Below, piece by piece: positions 1-7,014 of a stretch of 15,094 nt of DNA. A model generated the notes under the pieces. The model saw nothing but the letters and a program-made list of their open reading frames with translations. It was not told the DNA's origin and made no database searches. The DNA comes from Bacteroidales bacterium (GTDB taxonomy: Bacteria; Bacteroidota; Bacteroidia; Bacteroidales; UBA932), in NCBI GenBank assembly GCA_017551425.1, contig JAFZLQ010000098.1, positions 1 through 15,094 of the forward strand, given 5' to 3'. The position numbers and the translations under genes were made by a program. Every line of letters begins with the position of its first letter. The stretch's first letter is position 1.

Positions 1-90
1 ACCAAGCTCGAACGCCGCCTCGACCGCGCCGCCCTCCGCGACATCTTCTGGCACATTTACGGAAACCCCGTAGGAGTTTTAAAGAAATAA
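1..90 (+). CDS. 3' end of an unidentified protein-coding gene (5' truncated by window edge)
   Basis: Frame 1 is open from the first base to a TAA at 88-90 and encodes 29 residues, ending in IYGNPVGVLKK. Third codon positions are almost all G or C until the last few codons, as in the neighbouring genes, so this looks like real coding sequence. A strong hairpin follows directly. The fragment is too short to identify; it is basic and has a short aromatic patch (FWHIY). The start and product lie to the left of the window. Confidence 0.7.
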   Translation, partial: TKLERRLDRAALRDIFWHIYGNPVGVLKK

Positions 91-93
91 AAA

Positions 94-124
94 AAAGCGC
101 TGCATTTTTTTGTTGCAGCGCTTT
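94..124. terminator. Bidirectional intrinsic terminator between convergent genes
   Basis: A perfect 11-bp inverted repeat pairs 94-104 (AAAGCGCTGCA) with 114-124 (TGCAGCGCTTT) around a 9-nt, T-rich loop. It begins 4 nt after the stop of the upstream plus-strand gene and ends 6 nt before the stop of the minus-strand DUF5723 gene. A-rich bases lie on the left (91-96) and T-rich bases on the right (122-131), so a U-rich tail follows the stem on either strand. This is the only classical terminator I can see in the window. Confidence 0.85.
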
Positions 125-129
125 GTTTG

Positions 130-1488
130 TTAGATGGCTATCAGCAATCCGGCTGTTACCATTGTGTTGATTTCGTCGAGCGGAATCATCTGAGGCGTGA
201 AGTTGTACATCATCGCATCGGTTCCGATGAAGAAGTTCACGATGGGGAACTTGAGGTTGAGGGCGGCACCGAAGTTGAAGCCGTACGTGCCGATGGCGGC
301 GGAAGCCGCAACGCTGATGAAATCAAGAGGGGTGATGTCCAAACCGAGGCGGGCCTCAGAGTAATACTTCTGGAAGGTGCCAAGCAGACCGGCGCTGAGC
401 CTGTCGTAGAAAGGCATCTTGTACTTTGCGCCCAGGACGAAGGAATAGTCCAGGCCGGAGGTGAACTTGCCGGAAATGTTCTCGAAACGGAGAAGCTCTT
501 CCCTGTAATTGTCGTCTCCAAGCTCGTTGTCGATGTGATAGCCGACGCCGATGCCGTTCCAGGAGATAAAGCCGAGGTCATTGGCCGCGGCGCTCAGGTA
601 GAGGCCGTCGATGAGCTCATAGGTAACACCGAGGTCGAAGCCGAGTCCCCATCCGCAAGGGCCCTTCTTGCCATTGAGCAGAGACAGGAAGTCGAAGCCG
701 TTGATAAGGGCCTCCGTGTCGTAGTAGGTCTTGCCGCCGCTCTGGTAAGAGGGGAGGTCGAGGCTGATGGGAGACGCAATCATTACGGAGCCGTCCACCT
801 CAGCCTTCACGTCCTTGGTGACGCCGGGGGCGGCGGCTGCCTCGAGGTCGAGGCCGACGTATGCCAGGCCGAGCAGGCCCTTCACGCGGCCGCCGATAGT
901 AAGCCTCTCGCCAATCTTATGGCTGTAGCCAAGCGCGATCTCGGCATAGCTGTCCACGCTGGCATGAAGTCCCGCGAAGCTGTACCTGTCGGTCCACTCC
1001 CAGCTGTCGTCCGCAATATGCAGGAGACCTGTCTTGGCAATGGAGAAGAAGTCGATAGGAATACCGACCATCGCGTTGCCATGAAGGTTGATCTCTGCGC
1101 TCCAGCGGTTGAAGTCGCTCTGGTGACCGACGGTCAGGAGATTGAGATTCATGCGCACGGCGGCATTGTTATCAGCAGAGAAACCTGCAATGGCCTCTTC
1201 TAGGGAGAAATCAGACAACAGGAGAGGAAAAACGAGACTCGTCGTTCCGTCTGCCGCGGTATAAGGGGAGAGGAAGGAGGGTACCGACAGGTTGGTACGC
1301 GCATCCAGGGAGACATTGCCAAGTCCCAGGCCGGCGAAGAAATACGGTTTGCCCTCAATGGGCGCACCGGAATTGATTCGATAGCCATAGGAATAGTTCT
1401 CGAGGAAGTACCCGGTCCTGAACTCCTGCGCAAACGCGGAGCCGGCAATCGTTACAAAAAGGATTGAAGCGAGAAGGGCTTTTCTCAT
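130..1488 (-). CDS. DUF5723 family outer-membrane protein
   Basis: This 452-residue protein opens with a clear Sec signal peptide: MRK, a hydrophobic core, then SAFA followed by QEF, with cleavage expected after about residue 20. The mature part has the layout I know from the Bacteroidota DUF5723 family: an opening FRTGYFLENYSYGYRIN segment, an NLSVPSFLSP segment, and later ALGYSHKIGERLTIGGRVKG and LSAAANDLGFISWNG. Many alternating hydrophobic/aromatic stretches suggest a beta-barrel in the outer membrane. The family's biochemical role is not known to me. The start ATG lies 1 nt after the stop of the upstream lipoprotein gene, so the two are probably one transcript and translationally coupled. 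No Shine-Dalgarno sequence precedes the start. The last residues are LLIAI, not the usual terminal Phe of barrel proteins, so a barrel fold is inferred, not shown. Confidence 0.85.
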   Translation of the reverse strand: MRKALLASILFVTIAGSAFAQEFRTGYFLENYSYGYRINSGAPIEGKPYFFAGLGLGNVSLDARTNLSVPSFLSPYTAADGTTSLVFPLLLSDFSLEEAIAGFSADNNAAVRMNLNLLTVGHQSDFNRWSAEINLHGNAMVGIPIDFFSIAKTGLLHIADDSWEWTDRYSFAGLHASVDSYAEIALGYSHKIGERLTIGGRVKGLLGLAYVGLDLEAAAAPGVTKDVKAEVDGSVMIASPISLDLPSYQSGGKTYYDTEALINGFDFLSLLNGKKGPCGWGLGFDLGVTYELIDGLYLSAAANDLGFISWNGIGVGYHIDNELGDDNYREELLRFENISGKFTSGLDYSFVLGAKYKMPFYDRLSAGLLGTFQKYYSEARLGLDITPLDFISVAASAAIGTYGFNFGAALNLKFPIVNFFIGTDAMMYNFTPQMIPLDEINTMVTAGLLIAI

Positions 1489-1489
1489 T

Positions 1490-2539
1490 TTAGAATATCT
1501 TGATAACGGTGAATTTGTCCAGGTTCAGGGTGAAGGTCTGGCCCTTCTTGAGCGTGGCACCTGCAGCTGCGGTAAGATCTACTGCGAGATCTGCGCTGGT
1601 GATGTTGCTGACCTGCTTGCCGGAGCTGTCCTTCACGTTAAGGACGACCGAAGTGGTGACGGGGTTCTCGAGGGTACCGGCCTTGATGGGGCTCTTGAGG
1701 GCGCCGCTGACACCTTCTGCAGAGGATACGGAAAGCATGATGTCGAAGGGGAGGGTATTCACGACCTCCATGGAAATATCGTACTCGGAGCAGGAATAGG
1801 TGACCCTGTCGAGAGAGATGTTCAGATCTGAGAAGTGGCGGTCGAGATGGATTGTGGAACCGAGGGCATACATGAGGGGAGCCACATACTTTGCGGCAAT
1901 CTTGACCTCATAGCCGGCGGCAGTCTGGACGGACTTGCTGGAAACGGTTGAAATGGTCAGATCAGAAACCGTGATATTCCCGGGCCCCTTGTCCAGAACC
2001 TTTCCTTCGTTGGGAAGAGCCACGATAACGTCGGGATTGGAGAGCGTGGGAATCGCCTCAGGGGATGCGGCGGTCGAATATGCTACGACGGTTGTGGGCT
2101 TGGAAGCGATCTGGGCTTCGGGGAGCTGGAACTTCTTGCCGGCGGCCTCGCTGGACCCCTTGATGAAGATGGGAGTCTTGGAGGGATTGTCCACGGTAAG
2201 GAGAACTGCGGACTCGGACAGACCGCCCGTAACGGGAGATGCGGCCTCAGGCAGGGAGGAGGCATTGATAGCCAGGGTGCCGTTTATCTTCTTGTCTTTG
2301 TCGACAGAGGTGAAGCTGCCGCTGAGGGTTGTGCCTGCGGTTTCCTCTACATAGTAAACACCCTTTGAATCAGCCTTGACGGAGGGATTCTGAAGGGCGA
2401 GAAGGTCTTCGGAGTGGACTGTGCTGGAGGAGTTGAGGTCAATCTCGGCTTTGGGGAGAAGGCTGTTGCCGTTCTCATCGCATGCGGAAACTGCCATTGC
2501 AAGAACAGCAAGTCCGGCTACAAACAAATTTTTCTTCAT
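1490..2539 (-). CDS. Secreted lipoprotein of unknown function, paired with the DUF5723 gene
   Basis: The 349-residue product begins MKKNLFVAGLAVLAMAVSAC. This is a type II signal peptide with lipobox VSAC, giving a lipidated Cys20. The next residues are Asp-Glu-Asn, an acidic pair near +2/+3 that resembles, but does not clearly match, the surface-export signals described for Bacteroidota lipoproteins. The mature protein is rich in Ser, Thr, Val and Ala with short predicted beta-strands, for example SGSFTSVDKDKKINGTLAI and TFTLNLDKFTVIKIF. This suggests one or more beta-sandwich domains, but I recognise no named family. A likely promoter lies upstream, and the gene is followed 1 nt later by the DUF5723 gene. 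Co-transcription hints at a shared envelope role, for instance a periplasmic or surface partner of the barrel. That role is inference only. Confidence 0.75.
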   Translation of the reverse strand: MKKNLFVAGLAVLAMAVSACDENGNSLLPKAEIDLNSSSTVHSEDLLALQNPSVKADSKGVYYVEETAGTTLSGSFTSVDKDKKINGTLAINASSLPEAASPVTGGLSESAVLLTVDNPSKTPIFIKGSSEAAGKKFQLPEAQIASKPTTVVAYSTAASPEAIPTLSNPDVIVALPNEGKVLDKGPGNITVSDLTISTVSSKSVQTAAGYEVKIAAKYVAPLMYALGSTIHLDRHFSDLNISLDRVTYSCSEYDISMEVVNTLPFDIMLSVSSAEGVSGALKSPIKAGTLENPVTTSVVLNVKDSSGKQVSNITSADLAVDLTAAAGATLKKGQTFTLNLDKFTVIKIF

Positions 2540-2579
2540 AATAATTATAGTGTTTAGATGTTATTTTCCTTATATCATG

Positions 2580-2587
2580 CAAATATA
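2580..2587 (-). promoter_or_regulatory. Candidate -7 element for the lipoprotein/DUF5723 unit
   Basis: Read on the minus strand this is TATATTTG, an exact match to the Bacteroidota -7 consensus TAnnTTTG. It lies 40 nt upstream of the ATG at 2539. A TTTG (plus-strand CAAA at 2601-2604) lies only 13 nt further upstream, shorter than the usual 19-21 nt, so the -33 part is not convincing. The region is AT-rich, so chance matches are possible. Confidence 0.45.
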
Positions 2588-2715
2588 ACAAATAATCGCT
2601 CAAATCCATCTAATTTGCGCTTTTTCTTGGAATATGCACTTTTGTTATACAATTTATATTATGTTAACATGGATATATAAAAACCTCTCCCCTTATGGAT
2701 AAAAGCAAAAATTCG

Positions 2716-2723
2716 TATATTTG
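2716..2723 (+). promoter_or_regulatory. -7 promoter element for rlmD
   Basis: TATATTTG matches the Bacteroidota -7 consensus TAnnTTTG exactly. It ends 7 nt before the ATG at 2731. If the transcription start lies the usual few bases downstream, the rlmD message has almost no leader. No good TTG appears about 20 nt upstream, so the -33 half is weak. The element also argues against starting rlmD at the in-frame ATG at 2695, which would sit upstream of it. Confidence 0.5.
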
Positions 2724-2730
2724 TCTTGCA

Positions 2731-4170
2731 ATGGCAAGGAACAAGAAACTGGACATTATAATTCGGGACGTGCAGATAGAAAGCATCGCCGCCGAGGGCA
2801 AGGCAATCTCTCATGTGAGGCTCGAAGAAGACGATCCCGCCACTGCAGGCCGCATCCTGTTCGTGGAATTCGCAGTTCCCGGAGATATCGTTGACGTACG
2901 CATCACAAGGAAGAAAAAGAATTTCCTGGAAGGCCGTATAATTGCCATAAAAAAGCCCTCCGACAAGCGTCTGGAGCCGTTTTGCAGCCATTTTGGCGTA
3001 TGTGGCGGGTGCCGCTGGCAGCCTCTCCCCTACGAAATCCAGCTTGCGGCAAAGCAGCGCCAGGTTTACGACCAGCTCACCCGCATCGGTCACCTGGAAG
3101 TGCCGGAAATCTCCCCCATCATAGGCTCGGAACGTACCATATATTATCGTAACAAGCTGGAATTCAGCGCATCAGACAAGCGCTGGATACTCCCCGGAGA
3201 AGATCCTGATGCCCTCACGGATGCGCAGAAACACGGCCTGGGCTTCCATGTGGGCAAGTTTTTCGACAAGGTCCTGGACATAGACCGCTGCTGGCTGCAG
3301 CGCGAGCCGACCAACGAAATCCGCCTATTCATAAAGGATTACGCAATACGTAACGGTCTTACATTCTATAACATACGGGAGAATCACGGCTTCCTGCGCA
3401 ACATGTTCGTACGCACTACAGACGACGGCCAGGTCATGCTGATAGTGTGCTTCGGCGAGCCCTCCCCCGCCATACCCGGCCTCCTGGATGCCATTGTCGC
3501 ACGCTTCCCGGATCTCACAAGCCTGTACTACGTAATCAATACAAAGGGCAACGACAGCATTTCAGACCAGGAGTGCATACTTTACTACGGTCAGGACGCG
3601 ATATACGAGCGCATGGAGAACCTGCGGTTCCGAATCGGTCCCAAATCGTTCTACCAGACCAACACCCTGCAGGCCCTGCAGCTGTACCGCAAGGCCCGCG
3701 AATTCGCAGGTCTGGACGGCACCCAGACGGTATATGACCTCTATACCGGTACCGGCACCATAGCGCAGTTCGTAAGCGCGGGGGCCGCAAAAGTCATAGG
3801 CATAGAATACGTACCGGAGGCGATAGAGGACGCACGCGCCAACGCCGCCGCCAACGGCATCACCAACTGCGAATTCTTCGCCGGAGACATGAAGGACATA
3901 CTTACAGACTCCTTCATCGCCGCACACGGGCGCCCGGAGGTCATGATTGTGGACCCTCCCCGCGCCGGAATGCATCCGGACGTAGTTTCCACCATTCTTC
4001 GGGCAGCGCCGCGCCGCATAGTATACGTGAGCTGCAATCCTGCCTCCCAGGCGCGCGACATCGCCCTTATGTCGGAGAAATACGACATCACCGCCGTGCA
4101 GCCGGTGGACATGTTCCCCCATACCATGCACGTAGAAAACATCTGCAAACTGGAATATCATGATAACTGA
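2731..4170 (+). CDS. rlmD: 23S rRNA (uracil-C5)-methyltransferase RlmD/RumA family
   Basis: The protein uses S-adenosylmethionine to methylate C5 of a uracil in 23S rRNA (U1939 in the E. coli RlmD numbering). From the 2731 start it has 479 residues. A TRAM-like RNA-binding domain occupies about residues 7-75. Iron-sulfur cysteines follow as C85-x5-C91-GG-C94, with a fourth at C187 (DIDRCW). The central domain contains the SFYQTN motif and the SAM-binding motif DLYTGTGTIAQ. The C-terminal part carries DPPRAG, the catalytic Cys435 in YVSCNP, and the terminal HVEN glutamate motif, so the catalytic set is intact. I prefer ATG 2731 over 2695 because a TAnnTTTG element lies between them and family proteins begin just before the TRAM domain. 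RlmC or another uracil site cannot be excluded from sequence alone. Its end overlaps the next gene by 11 nt. Confidence 0.92.
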   Translation: MARNKKLDIIIRDVQIESIAAEGKAISHVRLEEDDPATAGRILFVEFAVPGDIVDVRITRKKKNFLEGRIIAIKKPSDKRLEPFCSHFGVCGGCRWQPLPYEIQLAAKQRQVYDQLTRIGHLEVPEISPIIGSERTIYYRNKLEFSASDKRWILPGEDPDALTDAQKHGLGFHVGKFFDKVLDIDRCWLQREPTNEIRLFIKDYAIRNGLTFYNIRENHGFLRNMFVRTTDDGQVMLIVCFGEPSPAIPGLLDAIVARFPDLTSLYYVINTKGNDSISDQECILYYGQDAIYERMENLRFRIGPKSFYQTNTLQALQLYRKAREFAGLDGTQTVYDLYTGTGTIAQFVSAGAAKVIGIEYVPEAIEDARANAAANGITNCEFFAGDMKDILTDSFIAAHGRPEVMIVDPPRAGMHPDVVSTILRAAPRRIVYVSCNPASQARDIALMSEKYDITAVQPVDMFPHTMHVENICKLEYHDN

Positions 4171-5119
4171 CATCCTGCTGCTGATTGCCGGGCTTCTGCT
4201 CATTATCTTCGGCGCCGACTGGCTTGTTGACGGCGCGTCCGCAATCGCCCGCAAACTGCACGTCAGCGAATTCGTCATCGGCCTTACCATAGTCGGCTTC
4301 GGCACCTCCTGCCCCGAGCTGGTGGTAAGCCTTACTGGAGCCATAAGCGGCCATGCAGACATCTCAGTCGGCAACGTCATAGGCTCCAACATCTTCAACA
4401 CCCTTCTCATACTCGGCGTCACCGCCCTCATCGCGCCTATCGCCATCACCCGCAACAACAGGCGCAGGGACATCCCCATCACCCTTTTCGTCACCTTCCT
4501 GTTCGCCGGCATAGGCATGTCCCACAGCCTGTTCGGGATCGGCACGGGAGACGGCCTGTCACGCATCGGCGGCATAGCCTTCCTCGTCCTGTTCGCCCTG
4601 TACATGTATTCCTGCTTCGCTTTCGACGACGGCAATTCCGGTGAAGAGGCGCCCGCAAAGGAGAAAAGCGTCCTGCTTGCCGTAGTCCTTACGCTTGCCG
4701 GGCTTGCCGGCCTCGTATTCGGCGGGCGCTGGTTCGTGAATTCCGCCGTACGCATAGCGGGCGCCATCGGCGTAAGCGACAAATTCATCGCCATCACGCT
4801 GCTCGCGGGAGGCACTTCCCTGCCGGAACTTGCGGCATGCACCGTTGCGGCAATCAAGAAGAAGGGCCAGCTCGCCCTCGGCAACATACTGGGATCCAAC
4901 ATCTTCAACATACTCCTCATACTCGGCACCGCCGCCACCGTCACTCCCCTCTCGTTCACGGGCATATCGATGGTTGACGTCGCCGCCCTGCTTACGAGCA
5001 TAGTGCTTGTATGGCTCACGTCATACACCTTCAAAAAGAACATGATAGACCGCTGGGAAGGCGCCATCTTCCTGCTTGCCTTCGCCGCGTATTACGTCTG
5101 GCTCTTCATCACCCTGTAG
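4160..5119 (+). CDS. Calcium/sodium antiporter, CaCA superfamily (YrbG-like)
   Basis: This 319-residue inner-membrane protein has about ten hydrophobic segments and the two inverted alpha-repeats of the cation/Ca2+ antiporter superfamily. Repeat 1 has GFGTSCPEL with Glu53, then SVGNVIGSNIFNTLLILG. Repeat 2 has GGTSLPEL with Glu223, then ALGNILGSNIFNILLILG. The two glutamates are the expected ion-coordinating residues. Family members exchange Na+ (or H+) for Ca2+ and usually export Ca2+. A more hydrophilic loop with an EEAPAKEK stretch separates the two halves. Its length is normal for bacterial YrbG-type exchangers. It starts inside the end of rlmD (11-nt overlap) and ends 3 nt before the cysteate synthase gene, so it sits in the middle of one transcription unit. 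Ion specificity cannot be read from the sequence. Confidence 0.92.
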   Translation: MITDILLLIAGLLLIIFGADWLVDGASAIARKLHVSEFVIGLTIVGFGTSCPELVVSLTGAISGHADISVGNVIGSNIFNTLLILGVTALIAPIAITRNNRRRDIPITLFVTFLFAGIGMSHSLFGIGTGDGLSRIGGIAFLVLFALYMYSCFAFDDGNSGEEAPAKEKSVLLAVVLTLAGLAGLVFGGRWFVNSAVRIAGAIGVSDKFIAITLLAGGTSLPELAACTVAAIKKKGQLALGNILGSNIFNILLILGTAATVTPLSFTGISMVDVAALLTSIVLVWLTSYTFKKNMIDRWEGAIFLLAFAAYYVWLFITL

Positions 5120-5122
5120 CCC

Positions 5123-6415
5123 ATGCCCCTCTTCAGATTCAACCCTGCAGTTTACAGCCTCGTCAACGCGGCGGACGGCCGCATGTTCGAGGACGCCGGA
5201 TGGACCCTTGCCGACCCAGAGGCCAAGTCGCCCTCGCTGGTGCGGGCCCTGTATTCAGAGACCCTTTTCACTCCCCGTCCGAATCAGAAAGGCCTCTACA
5301 GATACTCCGGATGGATGCCCGTAAAACGTACGCTCAAGGGCTCGGCCGCGCCTGTTACCTACAAATCCAAGGGGCTTGCCAAACACCTGGGGCTCAATAA
5401 CTTATACATTACCTTCTCGGGCTGGGCACCCAGGATAGGCGCCAAGATGAAGACCTGCTCCTTCAAGGAAACGGAGGCATATTCCGTATGCGCCCGCATA
5501 GACAGGCATGAGAAACGCACCCTCATCGTCCAGTCCGCCGGCAACACGGCCCGGGCCTTCGCCCAGGTCTGCTCCGACAACGACATCCCAGTGGTGATAT
5601 GCATCCCGGAAGACAACAGGCACGACCTCTGGTTCCACCACAAGCTTAACAGATGCGTAAAGGTTATCGCCGTGCCCCACGGCTGCGATTACTTCGACGC
5701 CATCACCCTGGGAGACAAACTGGCAAGCGACCCGTCCTTCTTCCTGGAAGGCGGAGCCAAGAACATAGCGCGCCGCGACGGCATGGGCACCACACTGCTT
5801 AGCTGCGTAGAGAAGACAAGGCGCATCCCCGACGCCTATTTCCAGGCAGTAGGATCCGGCACCGGCGCCATTGCCGCATGGGAGAATGCCGAAAGGCTAG
5901 CGGCAGACGGCCGATTCGGAGAGAACCACATGCGCGTCTATGTAAGCCAGAACTCCCCTTTCACTCTCATCTACGACTCATGGAAAGCCGGCTCACGTGA
6001 ACTCATAGACCTCGCCCCCGAGCTCGGGCGGCGTCGTGCCGAAGTCATCCTGGCCAAGGTGCTTTCCAACCGCAAACCGCCCTACAGCATAGCAGGCGGC
6101 CTGTTTGACGTACTCACCAGAAGCGGCGGAGACGTATTCCTCGCCAGCAACGACGACATAGTTTACTGGCTCCTGCAGTTCCGCAACCTCGAGGGCTACG
6201 ACCTCCTCCCTGCGGCATGCGTAGCCGTAGCCTCCCTCGCCCAGGCGGTGAAGGAAGGACGCGTGTCCAAAGACGAATGCATCATGCTCAACTGCACGGG
6301 CGGCGGCATCCTGGGATCCATGGGACGCGGCTACATCCTGAAGGAACCGGACCTCGTTCTGAGCCCGGATCTCCCTGCGGAAGAGATAGTTGCGAGGGTG
6401 AAGGCTATCCTCTAG
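5123..6415 (+). CDS. Cysteate synthase (PLP-dependent, threonine synthase-like)
   Basis: The 430-residue enzyme belongs to the fold-type II PLP family. Its sequence layout matches the Bacteroidota proteins known as cysteate synthase, which make L-cysteate from O-phosphoserine and sulfite. In this phylum cysteate is the head-group precursor of sulfonolipids. Visible landmarks are the N-terminal WTLADPEAKSPSL segment, VKRTLKGSAAPVTYKS, the PLP-lysine motif TCSFKETEAYS with Lys115, SAGNTARAF, the phosphate-binding GSGTGAIAAW, and a C-terminal NCTGGG. It lies 3 nt behind the antiporter gene. Its TAG stop shares a CTAG palindrome with the stop of the convergent barrel gene. Threonine synthase proper is the main alternative; the SFKE motif, in place of the SFKD typical of threonine synthase, and the conserved N-terminal block favour cysteate synthase. 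Cytoplasmic. Confidence 0.82.
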   Translation: MPLFRFNPAVYSLVNAADGRMFEDAGWTLADPEAKSPSLVRALYSETLFTPRPNQKGLYRYSGWMPVKRTLKGSAAPVTYKSKGLAKHLGLNNLYITFSGWAPRIGAKMKTCSFKETEAYSVCARIDRHEKRTLIVQSAGNTARAFAQVCSDNDIPVVICIPEDNRHDLWFHHKLNRCVKVIAVPHGCDYFDAITLGDKLASDPSFFLEGGAKNIARRDGMGTTLLSCVEKTRRIPDAYFQAVGSGTGAIAAWENAERLAADGRFGENHMRVYVSQNSPFTLIYDSWKAGSRELIDLAPELGRRRAEVILAKVLSNRKPPYSIAGGLFDVLTRSGGDVFLASNDDIVYWLLQFRNLEGYDLLPAACVAVASLAQAVKEGRVSKDECIMLNCTGGGILGSMGRGYILKEPDLVLSPDLPAEEIVARVKAIL

Positions 6416-7014
6416 AAGTTGATCGCCACAGAAAAGTTCACGCCCCAGTACTCGGCGTAATTCCTGCTGATGTCCCTTGACGGCACGTGGTAGCTCGTGT
6501 CGGGATCGGGTATCAGGTCATGGTCCGAAGTAACTACGGCGGAGAGCAGGAAATCCACGCTGATGTCCCTGTACACTATCACCCTGTAACCGCCGCCGGC
6601 ATTGATCCTGCCGGAAGTCTCCCGGAGCGTCGTTGTGGGAAAGGTGAGTGCGGCCCCGAGATGCGCCACCGGCCCGTTGCTGTCCAGGCCGAGGGGGCAC
6701 CAGCGGGTGCGAAGCTCCACCGGCACCATCCAGCGCCTGGAATAGACTCCCAGGAGGCCTGAATAAACGGAAAGGTTCACATGGCTGCCGAGGTCCAGGC
6801 CAACGTCGGCCAGCACGCCGCCATTGGAATAATACCACCAGACGGCATCGTTCTCGATGATCCTGGAGCCCGCGCTGTATATGTAGTTGTACTGGTAGGT
6901 GCGGAGAAAGGTGCCCGTATATCCCCATTCCAGGCCATAGCTGAGCCTGGGCCCGCGGGCCTGCAGACCAAGGGCGAACAGAAGCAGGACGGCTGTTGCA
7001 AGGATTCTTCTCAT
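6412..7014 (-). CDS. Small secreted, probably outer-membrane beta-barrel protein (distal of pair)
   Basis: The 200-residue product starts MRRILATAVLLLFALGLQA, a Sec signal peptide with likely cleavage after LQA. The mature part shows amphipathic, aromatic strands (LSYGLEWGYTGTFLRTYQY, SRNYAEYWGVNFSVAINF) and ends in Phe, the classic C-terminal signal for insertion into the outer membrane. I recognise no named family. The frame stays open for 128 codons upstream of this ATG, but that part is Arg/Pro-rich shadow sequence over the preceding gene. The ATG at 7014 overlaps the preceding stop as ATGA, and the signal peptide begins exactly there. The stop shares a CTAG with the cysteate synthase stop on the other strand. 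A function in the envelope is inferred; a specific role is not. Confidence 0.75.
   Translation of the reverse strand: MRRILATAVLLLFALGLQARGPRLSYGLEWGYTGTFLRTYQYNYIYSAGSRIIENDAVWWYYSNGGVLADVGLDLGSHVNLSVYSGLLGVYSRRWMVPVELRTRWCPLGLDSNGPVAHLGAALTFPTTTLRETSGRINAGGGYRVIVYRDISVDFLLSAVVTSDHDLIPDPDTSYHVPSRDISRNYAEYWGVNFSVAINF

Larger units (their letters stand above)
2540..2730. other. AT-rich divergent intergenic region
   Basis: This 191-nt spacer separates the minus-strand lipoprotein gene from plus-strand rlmD. It is far richer in A and T than the surrounding genes. It holds a candidate -7 element for each direction (2580-2587 minus, 2716-2723 plus) and a perfect 10-bp palindrome, ATGTTAACAT, at 2661-2670. 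I see no small ORF with a credible start and no clear RNA structure. Confidence 0.6.

Noticed and set aside
127..1203. A 358-codon plus-strand open frame opposite the DUF5723 gene
   Set aside because: It begins at the edge of the terminator and its composition is that of the complement of the DUF5723 coding strand. The minus-strand reading has a signal peptide and family motifs.
3562..5067. A 501-codon open frame on the minus strand opposite rlmD and the antiporter gene
   Set aside because: It is antisense to two genes with intact catalytic motifs, has Met/Arg/Pro-rich shadow composition and no recognisable domain. Long antisense frames are expected in GC-rich coding DNA.
4160..5119. Internal repeat in the antiporter, considered as a recent duplication
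   Set aside because: The two alpha-repeats are the ancestral inverted repeat of the CaCA superfamily and have diverged at the DNA level.
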